Shown here piece by piece: positions 44,560 to 56,749 of a DNA stretch of 64,000 nt (positions are counted from its first letter, which is position 1; each line of letters starts with the position of its first letter). The position numbers and the translations under genes are program-made. The stretch covers positions 496,001-560,000 of the forward strand of contig NZ_JPEO01000001.1 in assembly GCF_000753795.1 (NCBI RefSeq), written 5' to 3'. This stretch comes from Shewanella mangrovi (GTDB lineage Bacteria > Pseudomonadota > Gammaproteobacteria > Enterobacterales > Shewanellaceae). Below the pieces are notes generated by a model. That model worked only from the letters and a program-made list of their open reading frames with translations, was not told where the DNA came from and ran no database searches.

Positions 44560-46713
44560 ATGGATCTGGACAAGTTGCTCTACCTGCAAGGTGTCGGTAA
44601 TAGCTTCGTAGATTGCGATGGCATTTATCACGAGATTTCTATGGAAGATCGTGAGCATCTGCTGCGTACCATGTGTGCAAATCAGCTGGCGCAGTATGAA
44701 ACATCAGCCAACAGCGATGGTTTTGCTACATGGGTTGAAACGCGGATTGATGAGCTGGATGCTCGTCCTTGGCGAAGCCTGCTGCGGCCTTTTCAGTGGA
44801 CCAACGCACAACACCCATTGATCACTTTTCAAGTTCTGGCTGAGTTTGGTGGGGAACTGCTGTTGACCTTTGATGATGAGGTTAACGGCCTGAGCTCGTT
44901 CAGCTTTAGTGCGCAACGAGCTGAGGTAAGTGGTGATTATTTCACGCAAAATCGTGCCTATGTTGAGCGTCGATACTCGCTGCAGCAACTCTTTACTGAT
45001 GCAGGTCTCGAATGCCCAGGCGCGGGCTATCATCACCTCAAATTAGCCATTCAAGATGAGCCAGAAAGTACGGTAGAAGGCACTTTGGTTATCGCGCCAG
45101 AGCAAGTCTATGGTGCCGATATCACTGCTATTGTTCCTGAACGCCGTCCTTGGGGCATCAGCCTGCAAGTATTTTCGCTTTGGCAACCGTCTGCTGACGG
45201 TAAGCTTCCCACCACATTTGGCGACTTTGCCACCTTGAGCACGACCATTAGCCGTTTTGCCGAGCAGGGCGCTGATTTTTTACTGCTTAATCCCTTACAT
45301 GCTTTACCACTACACAGCCCCGAAGACGCCAGTCCTTACAGTCCCTACGATCGCCGCCGCATTAACCCTTTATATATCGCAGCTCAGATGAGTTCAGAAG
45401 GTAAAGATCCAAAGTGGGCAACACACCTGCCTAAGCGCATGCCAAAACTCGATGCTGGTGGTGACTGGATTGACTACCCTGCTGCTGCCAAAGTAAAGGC
45501 CGCTGAATTAAAAGCGCTTTATAAAGTCTTCTGTGGCTACGCCAAAACCGCACCGCGACGGATTGCCTTTGATGCGTTTGTCTCTGAACAGGGCGTAGCA
45601 TTGACGCAATACGCCGAGCAGCAAGCGGTACAAGCACAAGCACCGTGGCTTAAAAATACGGAGTTTTATCTTTATCTGCAGTTTGTCGCAGAGGAACAAC
45701 TTGCCCATTGCCAACAGCAGGCGTTGCAGCAAGGTATGAAAATTGGATTAGTCCGCGATATGGCCGTTGGCGCCGTTGGTGGCGGGGTTGAAGTTGCACA
45801 GGCCGGTGAACAATTTTGTACCCGCGCCAGCATCGGGGCTCCGCCAGACCCATTTGCGCCACAAGGCCAAAATTGGGGGCTAACACCGCTAGACCCTGTC
45901 GGTTTAAAACAACACAATTTTGGTCACTTCATCGAGTTACTGCGCAGTAATATGCGCCATTGCGGGGCACTGCGCATCGACCATTTTATGGGACTGTTTC
46001 GTATCTGGTGGTGGCCGCTGGCTGCAGCTGGCGAATCTCAGCCCAGTGGTAGTTATATCTACTATCCGTTTGAGGCCATGATGGCCATTTTACGGCTAGA
46101 AAGCCATCGTGCACGCTGTATGGTGATTGGTGAGGATTTAGGCATAGTACCGCCTGAAATCAAACAGCCCATGTTTGCCGCAGGCATTTATTCGAACGAA
46201 CTATTCTATTTCTGTAGTGATGAATATCAGTTCCCCCAATACGCGGGCTACAAGCATCCTAATGATTACAAACAGCATTCGTTGATGATGCTGGCCAACC
46301 ATGATGTGCCGACCATGGCCGCTTGGTGGCAAGGTAAAGATTTATTGATACGTGAACAGCTACAGTTACTCAAACAAGGCGAACTGGAACAGCTGCAACA
46401 GCGGCGTGAGTATCATCGGCAAGGCATTTTACGCTGGTTAGCTGAGATTGCTCATTGTGATGTCAGCGACACCCATTTTACGCATTTATTGCCTAGTTGG
46501 GCAGGCGCGGTCGCTGCTGGTCGTTCACAGCTTTACAGCGTTGCCTTAGCAGATTTACTCGCTGAAGAAGATGCCATCAATATTCCCGGCACCAGCAGTG
46601 AATATCCTAATTGGCGTCGTCGCTATTCACAGTCAGTCACAGAATTTTCCCAGAACGAATTGCTACATCGCGTGTTGGCAGCAATAAGGTCAGCACGGAG
46701 CACACAGATTTAA
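44560..46713 (+). CDS. malQ: 4-alpha-glucanotransferase (amylomaltase) MalQ
   Basis: A 717-residue GH77 enzyme that disproportionates maltodextrins. The catalytic residues are in CGALRIDHFMGLFRIWWWP (nucleophile Asp), VIGEDLGIVPPEI (acid Glu) and MLANHDVPTMAAWW (stabilising Asp). The first 130 residues form the extra N-terminal domain of the long gammaproteobacterial MalQ type. GGGAGAAC lies before the ATG. First gene of the run malQ-glgB-glgX-glgP-glgC-glgA; glgB starts 26 bases downstream. Here it works with glycogen breakdown rather than maltose uptake. Confidence 0.94.
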   Translation: MDLDKLLYLQGVGNSFVDCDGIYHEISMEDREHLLRTMCANQLAQYETSANSDGFATWVETRIDELDARPWRSLLRPFQWTNAQHPLITFQVLAEFGGELLLTFDDEVNGLSSFSFSAQRAEVSGDYFTQNRAYVERRYSLQQLFTDAGLECPGAGYHHLKLAIQDEPESTVEGTLVIAPEQVYGADITAIVPERRPWGISLQVFSLWQPSADGKLPTTFGDFATLSTTISRFAEQGADFLLLNPLHALPLHSPEDASPYSPYDRRRINPLYIAAQMSSEGKDPKWATHLPKRMPKLDAGGDWIDYPAAAKVKAAELKALYKVFCGYAKTAPRRIAFDAFVSEQGVALTQYAEQQAVQAQAPWLKNTEFYLYLQFVAEEQLAHCQQQALQQGMKIGLVRDMAVGAVGGGVEVAQAGEQFCTRASIGAPPDPFAPQGQNWGLTPLDPVGLKQHNFGHFIELLRSNMRHCGALRIDHFMGLFRIWWWPLAAAGESQPSGSYIYYPFEAMMAILRLESHRARCMVIGEDLGIVPPEIKQPMFAAGIYSNELFYFCSDEYQFPQYAGYKHPNDYKQHSLMMLANHDVPTMAAWWQGKDLLIREQLQLLKQGELEQLQQRREYHRQGILRWLAEIAHCDVSDTHFTHLLPSWAGAVAAGRSQLYSVALADLLAEEDAINIPGTSSEYPNWRRRYSQSVTEFSQNELLHRVLAAIRSARSTQI

Positions 46714-46739
46714 TCAAGTTTTGACAGGAGGATCAGGAG

Positions 46740-49025
46740 ATGAAGCAGGAGATGTCAGAAACAGTCACCGAAATAGCAGTTTCAGCCGCATCTACGCACA
46801 ATGCTCCAGACAATATCTGTCCGGAATATGGTTGTGCCCGGGCACTTGCCAATGGTAACCATGGTGATCCCTATAGCTGGCTAGGGATGCATTTGGTGGA
46901 GGGAGAAAAGAATGCCCTCGTTGTGCGTGTTGTGTTGCCAGGGGCGCTGAAAGTTGATGTGCTGGACGAAAAAACGGGTAAAAAGGTAGCGAGTTTAGCG
47001 CCCGTTTCCGGCGCTGAGCCGTTGTTTGTCGGTAAAATGGGGCGCCGTGTTAAACCATTCCCCTATTTGCTTCAGGTTACTTATCCCGCCGCGGAGCACA
47101 CCTTACGTGATCCATACGCCTATGGCTCACAGTTAAACAATGATGACACTTACCTGTTTAATGAAGGACGGCAGCAGCAGGCATGGCAGTTTCTCGGGGC
47201 TAACTGGCACCAGCTTGGCGAACTCAGTGGCGTGCTCTTCTGTGTCTGGGCGCCCAATGCCAAATCTGTGTCACTGATAGCCGACTTTAACCATTGGGAT
47301 AAGCGGCGCCATAGCATGCGTAAGCATCCTGCTTCGGGCATTTGGGAGATTTTTATTCCCGAACTGCAGGGACATGAACACTATAAGTTCGCCATTCAAA
47401 CCGCAAGTGGCGACTGGCATGAAAAAGCTGACCCCTATGCTCGCGCGATGGAGCCGCCGCCCTATAACGCATCAATCGTGCCACTGCATGAAGCATGGCA
47501 ATGGCGTGACAGCCATTGGATGAAGAAGCGAGCTGCTACTGCGTGGCATCAAGCGCCAGTCAGTATTTATGAAGTGCACCTCGGCTCTTGGCGTCGTAAA
47601 GGTGACGATGGCCGTGATTACCTCAATTATCAAGATGCAGTCACGCATCTTATTCCTTATGTGAAGGAGATGGGCTTTACTCATGTCGAGTTTATGCCGC
47701 TAAGCGAATATCCCTTTGATGGCTCGTGGGGATATCAGCCGGTAGGCATGTATGCACCGACATACCGCTTTGGTGATGCTGCGGGATTAAAAATGTTGGT
47801 CGATGCATTTCATCAAGAAGGCATTGGCGTGATTTTAGATTGGGTACCGGCACATTTCCCTAAAGATCCTCATGGCCTGGGCAATTTTGATGGTACCTGT
47901 TTATATGAGCATCAGGATCCGCGCCGAGGCAGCCATCCTGATTGGGACACCTTGATCTATAACTATGGTCGTAAAGAGGTACAAAGCTTTCTGCTCAGCA
48001 ACGCCTGTTATTGGTTACAGGAGTTTCATATCGACGGCTTACGGCTAGATGCTGTTTCTTCAATGCTTTATCTCGACTACAGCCGTAACCCCGGCGAGTG
48101 GACGCCGAACCAGTTTGGTGGCCGTGAAAATATTGAAGCCATTGATTTACTAAAAGATCTCAACAGTCGCCTGTATGCCAGTTATCCCGGAATTATGATG
48201 ATTGCCGAAGAGTCTACGGCGTGGGGCGGTGTCAGTCGTGATGTGAGTAGTGGCGGGCTCGGCTTTGGTTTTAAATGGAACATGGGCTGGATGCACGATA
48301 CTTTGTGTTACCTCAGTCGTGATCCCATCCACCGCAGTTATCATCACCATGAGATGACCTTTTCCATGGTGTATGCCTACACCGAGCAATTCATTTTATC
48401 GCTGAGTCATGATGAAGTCGTGCACGGTAAGCGCGCACTGATCGAAAAAATCCCCGGTGATGATTGGCAAAAGTTCGCCACGTTGCGAGCTTACTACGGC
48501 TTTATGTGGGCACATCCTGGCAAGAAGTTGCTGTTCATGGGGAATGAGTTTGGCCAGCGTCGCGAGTGGCAACATGATTTCAGTCTCGACTGGCATTTAT
48601 TGCACTTTGCGCCGCACAGTCAACTCAAACAGTGGGTAGCTGATCTGAACAAGCTTTATGGCGAGCAAGCGGCGCTGTGGCAACAAGATATGGATGGCAG
48701 TGGTTTTGCTTGGTTGGATTGCACCGATGCTGCCAGCAGCATTTTAGCGTTTTGTCGTTTCGACAAGCATGGCAAGCCCATGATTATCGTCAGTAATTTC
48801 ACTCCAGCCACAAGGCAAGGTTACCGCATTGGTTTGCCGCAGGCGGGGCAATACCGCGAATGTCTCAATAGTGATAGTGAGTTCTATGGTGGTTCAAACG
48901 TCGGTAATGGCGGCGAGATCCATAGTGAACCACAGCCCTGGCAGGGAATGTCTCATTCGGCGGTGATCACTTTGCCGCCGTTATCTACAGTCTATTTTTC
49001 GTTGCTGGAGAATGACGAATGTTAA
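46740..49025 (+). CDS. glgB: Glycogen branching enzyme GlgB
   Basis: A 761-residue GH13 enzyme that creates alpha-1,6 branches. It has an N-terminal GlgB N1 domain (about 30-130), a CBM48 ([21 protein letters not shown]), the barrel with [18 protein letters not shown] and catalytic residues in [12 protein letters not shown] (nucleophile), [12 protein letters not shown] (acid) and [10 protein letters not shown] (Asp), and the C-terminal domain. Start ATG 46740 has AGGAGG eight bases upstream; a second ATG follows 12 bases on. The 3' end overlaps glgX by seven bases. Confidence 0.96.
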   Translation: MKQEMSETVTEIAVSAASTHNAPDNICPEYGCARALANGNHGDPYSWLGMHLVEGEKNALVVRVVLPGALKVDVLDEKTGKKVASLAPVSGAEPLFVGKMGRRVKPFPYLLQVTYPAAEHTLRDPYAYGSQLNNDDTYLFNEGRQQQAWQFLGANWHQLGELSGVLFCVWAPNAKSVSLIADFNHWDKRRHSMRKHPASGIWEIFIPELQGHEHYKFAIQTASGDWHEKADPYARAMEPPPYNASIVPLHEAWQWRDSHWMKKRAATAWHQAPVSIYEVHLGSWRRKGDDGRDYLNYQDAVTHLIPYVKEMGFTHVEFMPLSEYPFDGSWGYQPVGMYAPTYRFGDAAGLKMLVDAFHQEGIGVILDWVPAHFPKDPHGLGNFDGTCLYEHQDPRRGSHPDWDTLIYNYGRKEVQSFLLSNACYWLQEFHIDGLRLDAVSSMLYLDYSRNPGEWTPNQFGGRENIEAIDLLKDLNSRLYASYPGIMMIAEESTAWGGVSRDVSSGGLGFGFKWNMGWMHDTLCYLSRDPIHRSYHHHEMTFSMVYAYTEQFILSLSHDEVVHGKRALIEKIPGDDWQKFATLRAYYGFMWAHPGKKLLFMGNEFGQRREWQHDFSLDWHLLHFAPHSQLKQWVADLNKLYGEQAALWQQDMDGSGFAWLDCTDAASSILAFCRFDKHGKPMIIVSNFTPATRQGYRIGLPQAGQYRECLNSDSEFYGGSNVGNGGEIHSEPQPWQGMSHSAVITLPPLSTVYFSLLENDEC

Positions 49026-51265
49026 TGCGTCAGGGTCAACCTTATCCCCTGGGCAGTACCGTTATTCGAGATGCTGGCGGGCAGGTGCGCGGAGTTAACT
49101 TTGCGTTGTTTTCAGCGCATGCCACGGAAGTGGAGTTGTGCTGTTTCGTGCAAGAAATCGGCGGTCATTGGCGTGAAATTGCGCGTTATGTGTTGCCCGA
49201 GCATCGGCAGCAAATTTGGTGTGGGTTCTTGGAGGGCGCAGAGGTGGGATTGTGTTACGGCTATCGCATCAAAGGGCCGTATCAACCACATCTCGGACAC
49301 AGATTTAATGCCAACAAGTTGCTATTAGATCCCTATGCCCGCTGGCTGAAAGGCAATTTGCAGCCAGGCCCATGGATGTTGGGGTATGCCCGTGTGGATG
49401 AAAGTGGCAAGCCGTTGGATGTTGAGCGGCAACTAGAACAGTCCGATTCAGACCGCGATATCGCCAATCGTCAAAAGGTGGCCGCCGATGGTGATATCGG
49501 TGATGACACGCTGATCAACGGTGTGGATAACGCTTGGGCAATGCCGCGTTCGGTGGTGGTCGAAGATAAGCCTTATGCCGGTGAGCGTTTGCCGTCGCGG
49601 CCGTTAGTGTCAGAAGTGATACTTGAGCTGCATGTCAAAGGGTTTACACAGCAATTTCCAGCTATAGATGAGCGTTTAAAAGGGACTTATGCCGGACTCG
49701 GCAGTCCCGAGGTGATTGAATATCTGCAATCGCTGGGGGTGACCTGCGTAGAACTGCTACCCGTTCATAGTTTTTTTTCTGAGCCGTTCCTGAATGATAA
49801 AGGCATGAGCAACTACTGGGGTTACAACAGTGTTGGTTTCTTTTGCCCACATAGAGGCTACTGTGCTACCGATGATGGCATAGGCGAGTTTCAGCAAATG
49901 GTGGCCAAGTTTCACCAGGCGGGAATTCGTGTCATTTTGGATGTGGTGTACAACCATACTGCTGAGGGGAACCGCCTCGGGCCTATCTACAATTTTCGCG
50001 GCATTGATAACTTAAGTTACTACCGTCTGCATCCCAATGATAAACGCTTTTACATCAACGACACCGGGTGCGGTAACTGTCTTGATATCAGCCATCCTCG
50101 GGTGTTGCAGATGGTGATGGACTCGTTGCGTTACTGGGTCTCTGTGATGGGCGTTGATGGCTTCCGTTTTGATTTAGCCAGTTGTTTAGGAAGAGAGCCA
50201 AATGGCTTTGCAACTGGTGCCGGATTCTTTGATGCATTGCTGCAAGATCCGGTGCTCAGCGGCGCCATTATGATTGCAGAACCTTGGGATATCGGTCCAG
50301 GTGGCTATCAGTTAGGGCAGTTTCCGTTGCCATTCTCTGAATGGAATGACCGTTACCGCGATACCGTCAGACGTTTTTGGCGCGGCGATCTCGGCATGTT
50401 GCCTGAACTGGCAAAACGGCTACACGGCTCTGGCGATCTGTTTGAGCATTCTGGTCGTGGTCCATGCAGTTCGGTCAATTTTATTACCAGTCACGATGGT
50501 TTTACCTTAGCCGATCTTGTGAGTTACGAGCAGCGCCACAACGAAGCCAATGGTGAAGAAAACCGCGATGGTCACCATGAGAATTTCAGTGCTAACAATG
50601 GCATTGAAGGGCCGAGTGATGATGCCGAGATCGTGGCTTTGCGTCAGCGGCAACAGCGCAATATTTTGGCGACTTTGCTGTTATCGCAAGGCGTGCCGAT
50701 GATGTTAGCGGGCGATGAACAAGGCAACAGCCAGCGCGGTAATAACAACGCCTACTGTCAGGACAGTCCTATTGGTTGGCTTGATTGGAGCTCTGATGCG
50801 GCGGCTGATGCTATGCGGCAATTCTGCCAGCGAGTCATTAGCCTGCGACGCCAATCAAGCATCTTTCAATCGCCAGAATTTATTCATTCATCAGATCCGA
50901 CCGAGCGTCAGGTACTGGGTTGGTATGACCGTCTTGGTGATGCCATGACCTGGAAACACTGGGCGGAAGGCCATTGTCGCAGCTTACAACTATTGCAGAA
51001 AATGACCGATGACGAAGGCAACATTGAAATGTTGCTATTGCTATTACATGCCGCAGAAGAACCGCGCGAATTTGTGGTGCCTGAAATTCTCGTCGGTTGC
51101 CGTTGGCAGCCGCTGTTGTGCACCACATCAGCAACAGGACAACCACAGCATCCCAATGCACGTTATGCCGCCGGTAAAACGCTGCTACTGGAACCAAGAT
51201 CATTAAAATTACTGGGCGCCGTGATGCCAGGTGAACAGGGATATGGAAAGAGGAGTAACGCATGA
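49019..51265 (+). CDS. glgX: Glycogen debranching enzyme GlgX
   Basis: A 748-residue isoamylase-type GH13 enzyme that hydrolyses alpha-1,6 links of limit dextrins. CBM48 N-domain (about 20-110), then [31 protein letters not shown] (nucleophile Asp), [19 protein letters not shown] (acid Glu) and [26 protein letters not shown] (Asp). The ATG overlaps the glgB stop by seven bases (an in-frame ATG at 49025 is also possible); its stop overlaps the glgP start by four bases (ATGA). Length is slightly longer than E. coli GlgX. Confidence 0.95.
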   Translation: MLMRQGQPYPLGSTVIRDAGGQVRGVNFALFSAHATEVELCCFVQEIGGHWREIARYVLPEHRQQIWCGFLEGAEVGLCYGYRIKGPYQPHLGHRFNANKLLLDPYARWLKGNLQPGPWMLGYARVDESGKPLDVERQLEQSDSDRDIANRQKVAADGDIGDDTLINGVDNAWAMPRSVVVEDKPYAGERLPSRPLVSEVILELHVKGFTQQFPAIDERLKGTYAGLGSPEVIEYLQSLGVTCVELLPVHSFFSEPFLNDKGMSNYWGYNSVGFFCPHRGYCATDDGIGEFQQMVAKFHQAGIRVILDVVYNHTAEGNRLGPIYNFRGIDNLSYYRLHPNDKRFYINDTGCGNCLDISHPRVLQMVMDSLRYWVSVMGVDGFRFDLASCLGREPNGFATGAGFFDALLQDPVLSGAIMIAEPWDIGPGGYQLGQFPLPFSEWNDRYRDTVRRFWRGDLGMLPELAKRLHGSGDLFEHSGRGPCSSVNFITSHDGFTLADLVSYEQRHNEANGEENRDGHHENFSANNGIEGPSDDAEIVALRQRQQRNILATLLLSQGVPMMLAGDEQGNSQRGNNNAYCQDSPIGWLDWSSDAAADAMRQFCQRVISLRRQSSIFQSPEFIHSSDPTERQVLGWYDRLGDAMTWKHWAEGHCRSLQLLQKMTDDEGNIEMLLLLLHAAEEPREFVVPEILVGCRWQPLLCTTSATGQPQHPNARYAAGKTLLLEPRSLKLLGAVMPGEQGYGKRSNA

Positions 51266-53781
51266 CTGACGCGTCAAAGAAAACCTCGACCAGAAGGTCG
51301 TCCGCTAGCACCACTGCAAAAACAGCAGCCAAAAAGGCTGTCACTCCTAAGGTGATTAAGGAGACTTGTGAACCCTGTGATTCGTTAAAAGTCGCCTTTG
51401 GCCGGCAACTACGTTATGACCTGAGCCGCGATGATCAATCCGAAGCTGGGATGTTCCATGCGTTAGCCATTGCGGTTAAAGAGCAACTCTTGGATAACTG
51501 GCGTGATACTCGCAAAGCCGATATCCAGCAGGGGAAAAAGCATGTGGCATATCTGTCGCTAGAGTTCCTGATGGGACGAGCGATGGGCAATGCACTGTTG
51601 AATATGAACCTTACCGATGAAAGCCGAGCTGTGCTCAATGACTATGCGGTCTCGCTCGAAGCGTTAGAGCAACAGGAGCACGATGCTGGTTTGGGCAACG
51701 GTGGTCTGGGGCGGCTTGCGGCGTGTTTTCTGGACAGTTGCGCTACCCTCGATTTATCTGTTACCGGCTATGGTATTCGTTATGAATATGGCATGTTTCT
51801 GCAGAAAATCGTGGATGGTTATCAGGTAGAACAACCCGATCGTTGGTTGCGGGATGGCAATCCGTGGGAAGTCCGAGTGCCGCAACACAACGTGACGGTT
51901 AAGTTTTTTGGTCACACGCATAGCTATACCGACGCCAATGGCCGCTGCCATATGTTGTGGAGCGATACGCAAGATGTGGCTGCCGTTGCTTACGATATGC
52001 CGGTGCCGGGGTATCGCAACGGGCGCGTTAATACACTGAGATTATGGAAGGCGGAAGCGACGAACGAGTTTGATCTGGCTGAATTTAACCAAGGGGATTA
52101 TACCGAAGCGGTTGCGGCGAAAAACCTCGCAGAACAGATCACTATGGTGCTCTATCCCAATGACAGCAGTGAAAACGGTAAAGAACTGCGTTTACGTCAG
52201 CAGTACTTCTTGTCATCTGCCAGTCTGCAAGATTTGCTGCGTAACTGGGTTGGCCAGCACGGCATGGACTTTTCTGAATTTGCCAAATTAAACGCAATTC
52301 AATTGAACGACACCCACCCGGCGATCGCCGTTCCTGAGTTGATGCGGCTATTGGTGGATGTCTACGAAATGGATTGGGACCCAGCATGGGACATAGTAAC
52401 CCATTGTATGGCCTATACTAATCATACCTTGTTGCCAGAAGCGTTAGAGCGTTGGCCGGTGCGCATGTTCCAGTACATGCTGCCACGCATTATGGAGATC
52501 ATCTTTGAAATCAACGCGCGTTATCTTGACCAAGTGGCGCATCGTTGGCCGGGCGATACCGCAAAATTGCGCAACATGTCGATTATTGAAGAAGGTCCGG
52601 TACCGCATGTTCGCATGGCATATCTGGCGATTGTGGCATCTTATTCAGTCAATGGTGTGGCGGCATTGCACACTGAATTGCTGATGAGCGGTCTGTTCCG
52701 CGATTTTTATGAGTTATGGCCAGAGAAATTTAATAACCGTACTAATGGTGTAACTCCACGGCGCTGGATGGCCTACTGCAACCCTAAATTGGCGTCACTG
52801 ATTAGTAGCAAGTTGGGCGATGCTTGGGTGACCGATCTCGCTAAACTCGAAGGTTTGAAGAAATTTGCCGATAACAGATCCTTTGCCGATGCTTGGTACA
52901 AAGTAAAACAGGAAAACAAAGCTGAGCTGGCTAAGTTGGTAGCCGAACGTTGTCACGTCGAGTTTGATACCGCAATGATGTTTGATGTGCAGGTAAAGCG
53001 TATTCACGAGTACAAGCGACAGTTGCTGAATATTTTGCATGTCATTCACCTGTATCAACGCATTATCAATGGCGATACCCAAGGCATGCAGCCTCGTTGT
53101 GTGTTGATTGGCGGGAAAGCGGCACCGGGCTATGCGATTGCTAAGCTGATTATCAAATTGGCCAATAACGTCGCACATATGATCAATTGCGATCCTAAGG
53201 TGAACCCTTGGCTTCGTTTTGCATTTCTGCCGGATTACAACGTCTCCGCTATGGAAACGATCTGCCCAGGAACTGATTTGTCTGAGCAGATTTCCACTGC
53301 CGGTAAAGAGGCATCTGGTACCGGCAATATGAAATTTATGATGAATGGCGCGATGACCATCGGCACGCTTGATGGTGCCAACATCGAAATGTTGGAGCAG
53401 GTCGGCGATGATAATTTCTTTCTGTTTGGCCTCAACGCAAAACAGGTAGAAGAGTTACGCCGACATTATCGCCCATGGGAATATATTTCCGCGTCAGAAG
53501 GGCTTAGCGGGGTTATGTCATTACTCAAGAGTGGCCACTTTAACCTTCAGGAACCGGGAATTTTTGATCCGCTGGTGATGGCAATCGAATCGCCAACAGA
53601 TCCTTGGATGCTCGCCGCTGATTTTGAAGCATTTCGTATAGCACAACTTGATGCTGCGAATGCCTACCAAGACAGGCAGCGATGGACCGCAATGAGTATT
53701 CTTAATACTGCAGCGAGTGGCCGTTTCTCAAGCGACTTCACGATTGCAGGCTATCGGGATCATATCTGGAACGCTAAATAG
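51262..53781 (+). CDS. glgP: Glycogen/maltodextrin phosphorylase GlgP
   Basis: An 839-residue GT35 enzyme releasing glucose 1-phosphate. The body begins near residue 40 ([15 protein letters not shown]) and carries [55 protein letters not shown] and the pyridoxal-phosphate Lys in [26 protein letters not shown]. The first 35 residues are unusual: [15 protein letters not shown], rich in Lys, Ala, Ser and Thr, absent from typical phosphorylases. ATG overlaps the glgX stop by four bases. Confidence 0.95.
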   Translation: MTDASKKTSTRRSSASTTAKTAAKKAVTPKVIKETCEPCDSLKVAFGRQLRYDLSRDDQSEAGMFHALAIAVKEQLLDNWRDTRKADIQQGKKHVAYLSLEFLMGRAMGNALLNMNLTDESRAVLNDYAVSLEALEQQEHDAGLGNGGLGRLAACFLDSCATLDLSVTGYGIRYEYGMFLQKIVDGYQVEQPDRWLRDGNPWEVRVPQHNVTVKFFGHTHSYTDANGRCHMLWSDTQDVAAVAYDMPVPGYRNGRVNTLRLWKAEATNEFDLAEFNQGDYTEAVAAKNLAEQITMVLYPNDSSENGKELRLRQQYFLSSASLQDLLRNWVGQHGMDFSEFAKLNAIQLNDTHPAIAVPELMRLLVDVYEMDWDPAWDIVTHCMAYTNHTLLPEALERWPVRMFQYMLPRIMEIIFEINARYLDQVAHRWPGDTAKLRNMSIIEEGPVPHVRMAYLAIVASYSVNGVAALHTELLMSGLFRDFYELWPEKFNNRTNGVTPRRWMAYCNPKLASLISSKLGDAWVTDLAKLEGLKKFADNRSFADAWYKVKQENKAELAKLVAERCHVEFDTAMMFDVQVKRIHEYKRQLLNILHVIHLYQRIINGDTQGMQPRCVLIGGKAAPGYAIAKLIIKLANNVAHMINCDPKVNPWLRFAFLPDYNVSAMETICPGTDLSEQISTAGKEASGTGNMKFMMNGAMTIGTLDGANIEMLEQVGDDNFFLFGLNAKQVEELRRHYRPWEYISASEGLSGVMSLLKSGHFNLQEPGIFDPLVMAIESPTDPWMLAADFEAFRIAQLDAANAYQDRQRWTAMSILNTAASGRFSSDFTIAGYRDHIWNAK

Positions 53782-53819
53782 GTGTTCTACCATTTTTGGT
53801 TTTGGGGAGACGGAGCTAT

Positions 53820-55088
53820 ATGCCAAATTCCAGTCCGCGTTATATCAGTAATCTGACTCGAGATACTTATGCGTTGATTCTCGCTGGCGGTAGGGGGAGC
53901 CGCTTGCATGAATTAACAGACTGGCGTGCCAAGCCAGCACTGTATTTCGGAGGGAAGTTTCGGATTATTGATTTTCCATTGTCTAACTGCATCAACTCAG
54001 GCATTCGCCGAGTGGGTGTAGTGACACAATACAAGTCACATTCGCTCATTCGCCATATCATGCGCGGTTGGGGCCATTTTAAGAAAGAACTGGGGGAGTC
54101 GGTAGAAATCTTGCCTGCGTCTCAGCGTTTTTCCGATAGTTGGTATCAAGGTACGGCCGATGCGGTATTTCAAAATATCGATATTATTCGGCACGAGTTA
54201 CCGCGTTATGTGATGGTGTTATCGGGCGACCATGTTTACCGCATGGATTATGCGGGTTTGCTAGCGGCGCACGCAGAATCTGGCGCTGATATGACCTGTT
54301 GTTGTATGGAAGTCCCGGTAGAGGAAGCGGCTAATGCATTTGGTGTTATGGAAGTTGACCATAGCAATCGTATTCTCGGCTTTCAGGAAAAACCTGCTCA
54401 TCCCAAATCCGTTCCCGATAATCCCGAACTTTGCCTCGCATCTATGGGGAACTATGTGTTCAATACTGAGTTCCTGTTTGAACAGTTGCGCAAAGATGCG
54501 CAAAACGCGGAATCACGCCGTGATTTTGGTATGGATATTATTCCTTCAATCATTGAACAACATAATGTTTACGCCTATCCGTTCCGCAGCGCCTTCCCTA
54601 ATGAGCCCGCTTATTGGCGCGATGTGGGAACCTTAGATTCATTCTGGTTAGCCAATATGGAGTTGTTGTATCCGACACCGGCGCTCAACCTTTACGACGC
54701 CAAATGGCCCATCTGGACCTACCAAGAGCAATTACCCCCTGCCAAGTTTGTGTTTGATGATGATGGTCGTCGCGGCATGGCGGTGGATTCGGTGGTGTCC
54801 AGTGGTTGTATTATTTCCGGGGCAACGGTACGCCACTGTGTATTGTTCAACGAAGTGCGGGTTTGCTCCTACTCACTGGTTGAGGATTCGGTGATCCTGC
54901 CCGATGTGGTGGTGTTGCGTAACTGCAGAATTAAAAAGGCAATTATCGATCGCGGTTGTATTATTCCCGAGGGAATGGAGATAGGCTTTAACCATGATCA
55001 TGACCGAGCTAAAGGCTTTAGAGTCTCCAAAGATGGGGTCGTGCTGGTCACTCGAGATATGCTAGGCCTGCCAGTGGGATATGAATAA
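53820..55088 (+). CDS. glgC: Glucose-1-phosphate adenylyltransferase GlgC
   Basis: Makes ADP-glucose, the committed step of glycogen synthesis. The start is the ATG at 53820 ([11 protein letters not shown]), with GGAG nearby; a TTG 24 bases upstream lacks support. The 422-residue enzyme has [23 protein letters not shown] (Gly-rich ATP/regulatory region), the catalytic Asp in [10 protein letters not shown] and the Glu/Lys sugar site in FGVMEVD and GFQEKP. A left-handed beta-helix forms the C-terminal third. Stop and the glgA ATG overlap by one base (TAATG). Allosteric control by fructose-type activators is expected. Confidence 0.95.
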   Translation: MPNSSPRYISNLTRDTYALILAGGRGSRLHELTDWRAKPALYFGGKFRIIDFPLSNCINSGIRRVGVVTQYKSHSLIRHIMRGWGHFKKELGESVEILPASQRFSDSWYQGTADAVFQNIDIIRHELPRYVMVLSGDHVYRMDYAGLLAAHAESGADMTCCCMEVPVEEAANAFGVMEVDHSNRILGFQEKPAHPKSVPDNPELCLASMGNYVFNTEFLFEQLRKDAQNAESRRDFGMDIIPSIIEQHNVYAYPFRSAFPNEPAYWRDVGTLDSFWLANMELLYPTPALNLYDAKWPIWTYQEQLPPAKFVFDDDGRRGMAVDSVVSSGCIISGATVRHCVLFNEVRVCSYSLVEDSVILPDVVVLRNCRIKKAIIDRGCIIPEGMEIGFNHDHDRAKGFRVSKDGVVLVTRDMLGLPVGYE

Positions 55089-56680
55089 TGCAGCAATCGC
55101 CAAATGCGCGTGAAGTGTTGATGTTAGCGGCAGAGAATGCCGCATTGAAAGGTGGAAAAGTGGGAGGAATGGCTGATGTGATTCGGGATCTTCCCGGCGC
55201 ATTAGCCAAGCAAGGCGTCACCGCCCATATTGTGATGCCCGATTACGGTTTTCTCGCCAGAGAGCAGCAAGCGGAATATATGTGCGAGTTCCCAGTGCAT
55301 TTCGATAGCGGTCATTTTTTAATGAAACTTTATCGTATGCCAAACCCGCAGCAACAAGGCGCGCTAATCTATTTGTTAGCGCACCAAATGTTTGTCTCTC
55401 CTGGACATGCAATCTATACGCAGGACGCCCCCGGACGTCCATTTGCCACCGATGCAGGAAAGTTCGCGCTCTACTGTACTGCTGTTGCCACCGCCTTGTG
55501 TGCTGGCTTTATTCCGATGCCAGCACGTTTTCATTTGCACGATTGGCATTGTGGTTTTTTTGCTATGTTGCGCCACTATGTTGCAGAGTATCACGCGTTG
55601 CAGGATGTACCTGTGGTACTGAGTATTCACAATTTGGCGATGCAGGGAATTCGTCCGCTTCGTGGTGATATCTCATCGCTGGAAGCTTGGTTCCCTGAGC
55701 TACTGAGGTTACCTCAACATCAATTAAACCCGGTGATTGATCCGCGCTACCCAGATTGTGTCAATCCGTTGCGGGCGGCGATTACCCTAAGTGACGCAGT
55801 TCATCTCGTGTCGCCCGGTTACGCAGAAGAGGTGTTGCAACCCTCGCAGCATGAGCAAGGCTTCTTTGGCGGTGAAGGGTTAGAGCTCGATCTGCAATAT
55901 ATTCAACGAAAAGGTAAGCTATACGGCATCCTCAATGGGTGCGAATATCCTGAGCAACCGACCACTGAACAAGAGCGCGAGAAAACCAAACGTAAGTTAG
56001 TGTCGCTCGCTAACGAAGCGCTCATGTATAAACTCGGTTTCAGCGAAACTGTTCACCCATCGGAATTGATTGCGCAAATTCGCTTGTTTCAGCAGCGTCG
56101 ACCTAAAAGCTTTTTGATGACCTCTGTTGGTCGTTTAACGGATCAGAAGATGCTGTTGCTACGCCAACCTTGGCAAGGTTTGATTGTGCTCGATGGGGTG
56201 CTTAAGCGACTGAAACAGTGGGACGAAAAAGCACGCTTTTGGCTGCTTGGCAGCGGTGATGATGCGATTGCGCGCCAGTTTAGTGAAGTCGCTGCGCGAC
56301 ATGATAATTTTCTGTTTATCAACGGCTACCATGAAGAGCTTTCCAATGCCCTGTATCAGTGCGGTGACCTGTTCATGATGCCAAGTTCATTTGAACCCTG
56401 CGGTATCAGCCAGATGTTGGCGTTGCGAGATTCACAGCCCTGTTTAGTGCACGGTGTCGGCGGATTACGTGACACTGTGGTTGATGGCAAAAATGGCTTT
56501 ACCTTCAGTGGTGATAATCTGCAAGAGCAGGCGGCAGAGTTGCTCAATACTCTCGACCGTGCTCTCAGTCTCTATGGCTCTCCACCGTGGCAGACTATGG
56601 TGAAAAACGCGGGCGGCTGTCGTTTTGACTGGCAAGCCAGCGCTAAGCGTTATGTGGATGAGTTATATGGATTTGCTTGA
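55088..56680 (+). CDS. glgA: Glycogen synthase GlgA
   Basis: A 530-residue GT5 enzyme that transfers glucose from ADP-glucose to the growing chain. The N-terminal ADP-glucose-binding motif is KVGG, in the context LKGGKVGGMADVIRDLP rather than the common KTGGLGDV. HDWHCGFFAML marks the acceptor region, SIHNLAMQG the usual HNL motif, and SSFEPCGISQMLALRDSQPCLVHGVGGLRDTV the C-terminal catalytic loop. Longer than E. coli GlgA (477) by about 50 residues. ATG overlaps the glgC stop. Last biosynthetic gene of the operon; a GGDEF-EAL gene follows 69 bases later. Confidence 0.93.
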   Translation: MQQSPNAREVLMLAAENAALKGGKVGGMADVIRDLPGALAKQGVTAHIVMPDYGFLAREQQAEYMCEFPVHFDSGHFLMKLYRMPNPQQQGALIYLLAHQMFVSPGHAIYTQDAPGRPFATDAGKFALYCTAVATALCAGFIPMPARFHLHDWHCGFFAMLRHYVAEYHALQDVPVVLSIHNLAMQGIRPLRGDISSLEAWFPELLRLPQHQLNPVIDPRYPDCVNPLRAAITLSDAVHLVSPGYAEEVLQPSQHEQGFFGGEGLELDLQYIQRKGKLYGILNGCEYPEQPTTEQEREKTKRKLVSLANEALMYKLGFSETVHPSELIAQIRLFQQRRPKSFLMTSVGRLTDQKMLLLRQPWQGLIVLDGVLKRLKQWDEKARFWLLGSGDDAIARQFSEVAARHDNFLFINGYHEELSNALYQCGDLFMMPSSFEPCGISQMLALRDSQPCLVHGVGGLRDTVVDGKNGFTFSGDNLQEQAAELLNTLDRALSLYGSPPWQTMVKNAGGCRFDWQASAKRYVDELYGFA

Positions 56681-56749
56681 CTGAGTGATAGTTCGGGCGC
56701 TGTGCTAAACTTGACTTAATCGCTTCATTTTAAGGGTTATAAGTCGTAA

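Noticed and set aside
50880..51344. Open frame on the reverse strand across the glgX-glgP junction
   Set aside because: Composition is low in protein character and it lies opposite two well conserved genes.
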